This document shows, one piece after another, positions 60,727 through 64,000 of a stretch of 64,000 nucleotides of DNA; the first letter of the stretch is position 1; each line of letters begins with the position of its first letter. Source of the stretch: Pycnococcus provasolii (Eukaryota > Chlorophyta > Pseudoscourfieldiophyceae > Pseudoscourfieldiales > Pycnococcaceae); contig OW568871.1 of NCBI GenBank assembly GCA_938743325.2, forward strand, positions 836,610-900,609. The letters are read 5' to 3'. A program made the translations under genes and the position numbers. The notes below the pieces were generated by a model. It ran no database searches. It saw only the letters and a program-made list of their open reading frames with translations, and was not told where the DNA came from.

Positions 60727-62850
60727 ATGACGGAAACGGAGAGAATACCTGCCGAGCCGTCGACGTCGCCTTCCATGCCGCCGCCAGGACCACCACCGCC
60801 GCCGCCGCCGCACAGTGAGCCCGTGCAGGCTGGGTCGGCAGCGCCTAAGAGAAAGGAATCTGCTGCGGGAACGGCTGATGACGACGGCGCACAAAGGAAG
60901 CGGTCAAAGCAGACGACATCAAACAGCTCTGGAGGCGCAGACGGCTCATCCGGGGGCGGAACGTCGGCGCTCGCCGTGGCGCTTCAGACGGTGCTCGAGG
61001 AGGGTACCGGTGGAGTTCGAGCGTCACCTGACGCTGCCGCAGACTTCGTCAAGCTCGCTAACGGCGAGAATACGCTCGACGGTCGTTCCGTGCTGCTGAA
61101 GGTTCTGCAGAACACCAAGGCGGTTGTTCTGAAGGATCTCGTGGCTGCAGGATTGCCGGCGACGCTTGACGCATGGCTATCGAACGCGAAGGCTGAGTCG
61201 AAAGTCGCGATGCTGCGCGCGCTTCTCAAGCGAGTCACGAAGCTTCCCTTGACGGTCAAGGCCCTTGACTCGTGTTCTATTGGACGCACTGTGGGAGGTT
61301 TGCGCAAGTTCGCAAGCTCTGGCACAAAGGCTGGTACGCCTGCTGCAGCAAAGGCTGACGAGGAGGTGCGAACACTTGCAAAAAATCTGGTGAGCCATTG
61401 GAAAGACATTGTAGACGGAACGGAGACGAAGAAACCGCCCTCGAACGCTGAGAAGGCGGATGGTTCTGGCGGTGTAGAGCCTGCCGCCGAAGAGCCGAGG
61501 AAGGTATCGTCCGACGCCGCAGGCGCGGGTACCGCGGTTGAGCCGAAGAAGGAAGCGTCTCCCGCAGATCCTCGCTCTGGTGGGAAACTTTCTTCAGAGC
61601 CTGCTTCGACGTCTCTCACACCACCCGCGGCTTCGCCGTCAGACGCGTCGGCGTCGGCGGGTACCTCCGCAGCCACGCCGAATTCAGCCGGTGCACCACC
61701 CGCGGCAGCAACAACCGTGGGCAATATCACGACGCCAGGCAGTACATCGTCGCCGGCGCTATCTCGCTTTGTTGGCCTCGAGCAAATCATGCTCGGAACA
61801 ACGCGATCTGGCCCATTGACGGCTGCAAAGCTTGCGGCGGAAGCTTCTGCGCGTGGCGACGAGCAATCGAAGAATTTGCCAGGATTCGTTTCTACGAAAA
61901 TTGCATACCCGAATATGAAAAAGGGCGATTCAGACGAGCAGCCGAAATCACAGGCATTTAAGTCTGTGCGATGGGCAGCACCTACGAAGCTTGAGGAGAT
62001 TCGAACGTTCGTGAAGGATGAGATTTATGGCGCCGCTTCGACGCAGGATGCTGACAGCCGGGGTGATGCCGTCGGAGTCGGTTCCGCGGACCTTCCCATG
62101 CCAGCGAATGCGCAACCGTCCATGATGCCATCGTCGATGCCCTACGGTGCTCCCATGGCTCAGCTTAGCATGTTCCCGCCGTACGGAACAAGTGCAGATT
62201 ACCATGCACATAGTCAGCAGCATATGCACTGGCGCGATCGGGAAAAACAGATAGAACGTGAACTGGTGATGCGCAAGCACGCTGATGAGAACATCTTTCT
62301 GCAGCATCGTCTGTCGAGCATGGCACCCACCATCCATTGGTATGAGCCAAAGGTGCTTCATCAAAGCTCTTGGAAACCTGATCCGACGGAAAGTACGGAA
62401 GCTCGAGACCAGGAGAGTCGGTGTCGGAGCGTGCCATCCTGCCTATCCTGGCTCGATCCGAACAATCCTCCGATGACCCCGCAGGAGGCTCCGAATCTGG
62501 GAGAGAGTGTACAGAATGGCGGAGGCATTGATAAGAATCTGCTTAACCTTCTGGTCAACAACCCGTCTCTCGTCGCAAATCTTCAAAGCGGGTTGGCGAA
62601 AGCTTCCCCATCCCTCTCTCAGCCAGCGGTGGCATCGACGGCGTACGGCGGTGTACCAGCGATGATGCAGCCACCTCCTCTACCTTCAGCGACAACCTCT
62701 TACTACCAGGCAACGACGATGCCGCCGGCAATGACAGCAGCAGCACTTGCTCCCGCGCCACAAAGGCAGGTGATGTGCAAGTTTTTCAACTCTGCTGGCG
62801 GTTGCCGCTTAGGTACAAAGTGTAGATTTTTGCACAGTAGTACCCAGTAA
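60727..62850 (+). CDS. PNUTS/LUMINIDEPENDENS-like PP1-binding protein
   Basis: This is a 707-residue protein. A proline-rich start is followed by a basic patch (PKRKES, QRKRSKQ), and residues ~98-198 form a TFIIS N-terminal-type helical bundle (SVLLKVLQNTKAVVLKDLVA, KVAMLRALLKRVTKLPLTV). A Ser/Ala/Pro linker leads to KSVRW (412-416), an RVxF-type docking site for protein phosphatase 1, in the context FKSVRWAAPTKLEEIRTF. The C-terminus is a CCCH zinc finger (C-x8-C-x5-C-x3-H from Cys684). TFIIS domain, RVxF and terminal CCCH in that order are the layout of animal PNUTS (PPP1R10), and plant LUMINIDEPENDENS shares two of them. The family targets PP1 to elongating or terminating RNA polymerase II. 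The ATG at 60727 is the first in frame. Confidence 0.75.
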   Translation: MTETERIPAEPSTSPSMPPPGPPPPPPPHSEPVQAGSAAPKRKESAAGTADDDGAQRKRSKQTTSNSSGGADGSSGGGTSALAVALQTVLEEGTGGVRASPDAAADFVKLANGENTLDGRSVLLKVLQNTKAVVLKDLVAAGLPATLDAWLSNAKAESKVAMLRALLKRVTKLPLTVKALDSCSIGRTVGGLRKFASSGTKAGTPAAAKADEEVRTLAKNLVSHWKDIVDGTETKKPPSNAEKADGSGGVEPAAEEPRKVSSDAAGAGTAVEPKKEASPADPRSGGKLSSEPASTSLTPPAASPSDASASAGTSAATPNSAGAPPAAATTVGNITTPGSTSSPALSRFVGLEQIMLGTTRSGPLTAAKLAAEASARGDEQSKNLPGFVSTKIAYPNMKKGDSDEQPKSQAFKSVRWAAPTKLEEIRTFVKDEIYGAASTQDADSRGDAVGVGSADLPMPANAQPSMMPSSMPYGAPMAQLSMFPPYGTSADYHAHSQQHMHWRDREKQIERELVMRKHADENIFLQHRLSSMAPTIHWYEPKVLHQSSWKPDPTESTEARDQESRCRSVPSCLSWLDPNNPPMTPQEAPNLGESVQNGGGIDKNLLNLLVNNPSLVANLQSGLAKASPSLSQPAVASTAYGGVPAMMQPPPLPSATTSYYQATTMPPAMTAAALAPAPQRQVMCKFFNSAGGCRLGTKCRFLHSSTQ

Positions 62851-63738
62851 TTCTGTAGAAGAGCAAAACAAACTCTAAATTTGAAAATTTTGATCAAACT
62901 GATCCATCCATGTTGCTATTATGTTTACATCAAAAGAAGATGGTCTTGAACGTGATGAATAATGCCCTCCCTTAATTCATTCCTTTACATATTTCAACGA
63001 TTTTTGCGTCCGTTCCCCCGCCTATTCTTCAAAATAATAATGATGAATGGCGAAAGATGACTTTAAGATTTTGTTTGCTAACAAGAAATGCTCAAAGTGC
63101 TTAAATACTTGGAAGCATTTGGTTTTGTTTAGCGGTGTAAAATTCCAGACTTCTTTTTTTCAACAAAAACTGTGCGGATGTATCGTCGGACGTCCAACCA
63201 CTCCAACGCGTGTTTGGCGGCGCGTTCCCCACATAAATATAGCCAAAGTGACAATATATATTTCATACATAGATAGTGTGATACACGGTTATGACTTATG
63301 CTACTCTTCACCTCCGTCATCAATAATTGACACGATGCGTCCGCATATATGTATCGCGTCGATAGCTAGCTACTTTAGTTATTCAAATTCATATTAAACG
63401 ACGTCCACGCATAGCAAGGTAAATATTTGTACTAATGTACAACGACACTAATACTCAATCAATTGATTAAGTTAGACAAACAATTTCAAAAAATGACCGT
63501 CGGACAAGGAGGAGCAAAGCACGAAAAAGGCGGTTCATCTTAACTTCCGCTAAGGCGCTAAGAGTATAATAAACATTTTGACCAACCTCGTGCCGCGAGT
63601 GAGTGCTTCGAATCAAACCTAACTGCCTAAAAAATGGCTGTTGTTATTGGCTTCGTTCTGCACGACACTGGCCGACGGTCGGCCGCATACCGGAGGCAAA
63701 ATTTTTTTTTCAACATGTGCGTCAAACTGCCAGCCTGG
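62851..63738. other. AT-rich subtelomeric region
   Basis: The composition becomes markedly A/T-rich after the last gene. No protein-like frame, tRNA or other RNA gene is recognised. Confidence 0.5.
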
Positions 63739-63789
63739 CAATTAGGGTTACAATTAGGGTTACAATTAGGGTTACAATTAGTGTTACAA
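63739..63789. repeat. 12-bp telomere-proximal repeat
   Basis: Four copies of CAATTAGGGTTA (one with TTAGTG) directly before the telomere array; they look like TTAGGG units with a CAA interruption. Confidence 0.85.
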
Positions 63790-64000
63790 TTAGGGTTAGG
63801 GTTAGGGTTAGGGTTAGGGTTAGGGTTAGGGTTAGGGTTAGGGTTAGGGTTAGGGTTAGGGTTAGGGTTAGGGTTAGGGTTAGGGTTAGGGTTAGGGTTA
63901 GGGTTAGGGTTAGGGTTAGGGTTAGGGTTAGGGTTAGGGTTAGGGTTAGGGTTAGGGTTAGGGTTAGGGTTAGGGTTAGGGTTAGGGTTAGGGTTAGTGT
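63790..64000 (+). repeat. Telomere, (TTAGGG)n
   Basis: About 34 uninterrupted TTAGGG units reach the window end, where the last copy reads TTAGTGT. The G-rich strand runs 5'-3' toward the right end, as expected for a right chromosome terminus. The vertebrate-type 6-mer is not the commonest green-algal telomere (TTTAGGG or TTTTAGGG). Confidence 0.95.

Overview
This window is nuclear DNA from a green alga, and its right edge is a chromosome end. The evidence for the green lineage is a chloroplast ATP synthase gamma subunit with the green-type redox cysteine pair, a plastid ribosomal protein L11, a chloroplast sulfate-binding protein, a plastid glycolate/glycerate (LrgA-LrgB type) carrier and a CONSTANS-like B-box/CCT protein. 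A DRC3 homologue and an ARMC9-like gene point to a flagellate, or to a relative that kept ciliary genes. Introns are few and short (81 to 197 bases), with GT-AG ends. The last ~210 bases are an uninterrupted TTAGGG array. A prasinophyte or other early chlorophyte is plausible, but I cannot name the species.

Region 1 (1-22.4 kb) is ordinary, tightly packed and mostly intact: an edge-truncated gene, a HExxH protein, an ankyrin protein, a CHD1-type remodeller, AtpC, DRC3, a sulfate-binding protein, DPY30, a leucine-rich-repeat protein, a tiny UQCC6/Brawnin-like gene 37 bases ahead of TRAPPC1, the plastid carrier PLGG1, plastid L11 and the CONSTANS-like gene. DPY30, the first exon of the LRR gene and the B-box half of the CONSTANS-like gene become visible only when short introns are removed.

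Region 2 (23.4-34.0 kb) is accessory DNA. It holds a seven-repeat RCC1-like propeller gene, LamG/SUEL-lectin fragments on both strands, a frameshifted REJ/filamin-type surface-protein pseudogene, and a 4.3-kb unit bounded by ~480-bp inverted arms (26746-27226 and 30571-31058). Each arm carries telomere-like repeats with the G-strand facing outward, and an inward-facing first exon, intron and splice acceptor. In the right arm these feed a 280-residue coiled-coil protein. In the left arm they feed an unrelated low-complexity reading frame. This unit is the best candidate for an undescribed element.

Region 3 (34.0-54.3 kb) is a mosaic of gene pieces on both strands: importin-5, ARMC9-like, methylcrotonyl-CoA carboxylase beta, peroxisomal ABCD transporter, TPT-type translocator, CPSF160, ABC-F, a 2OG-oxygenase and a coiled-coil exon. 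A few apparently whole genes are interspersed, including a CS-domain protein, a six-module integrase-repeat-like protein and a GT25/2OG-oxygenase fusion. An exact-length 450-bp direct repeat abuts two of the broken genes, and a 761-bp tandem duplication disrupts another.

Region 4 (54.4-64 kb) returns to intact genes: a 1947-residue membrane receptor with Cache-like segments, Cys-rich repeats, several membrane spans and an EF-hand, then a PNUTS/LUMINIDEPENDENS-like protein. It ends in AT-rich subtelomere, a 12-bp degenerate repeat and the telomere.
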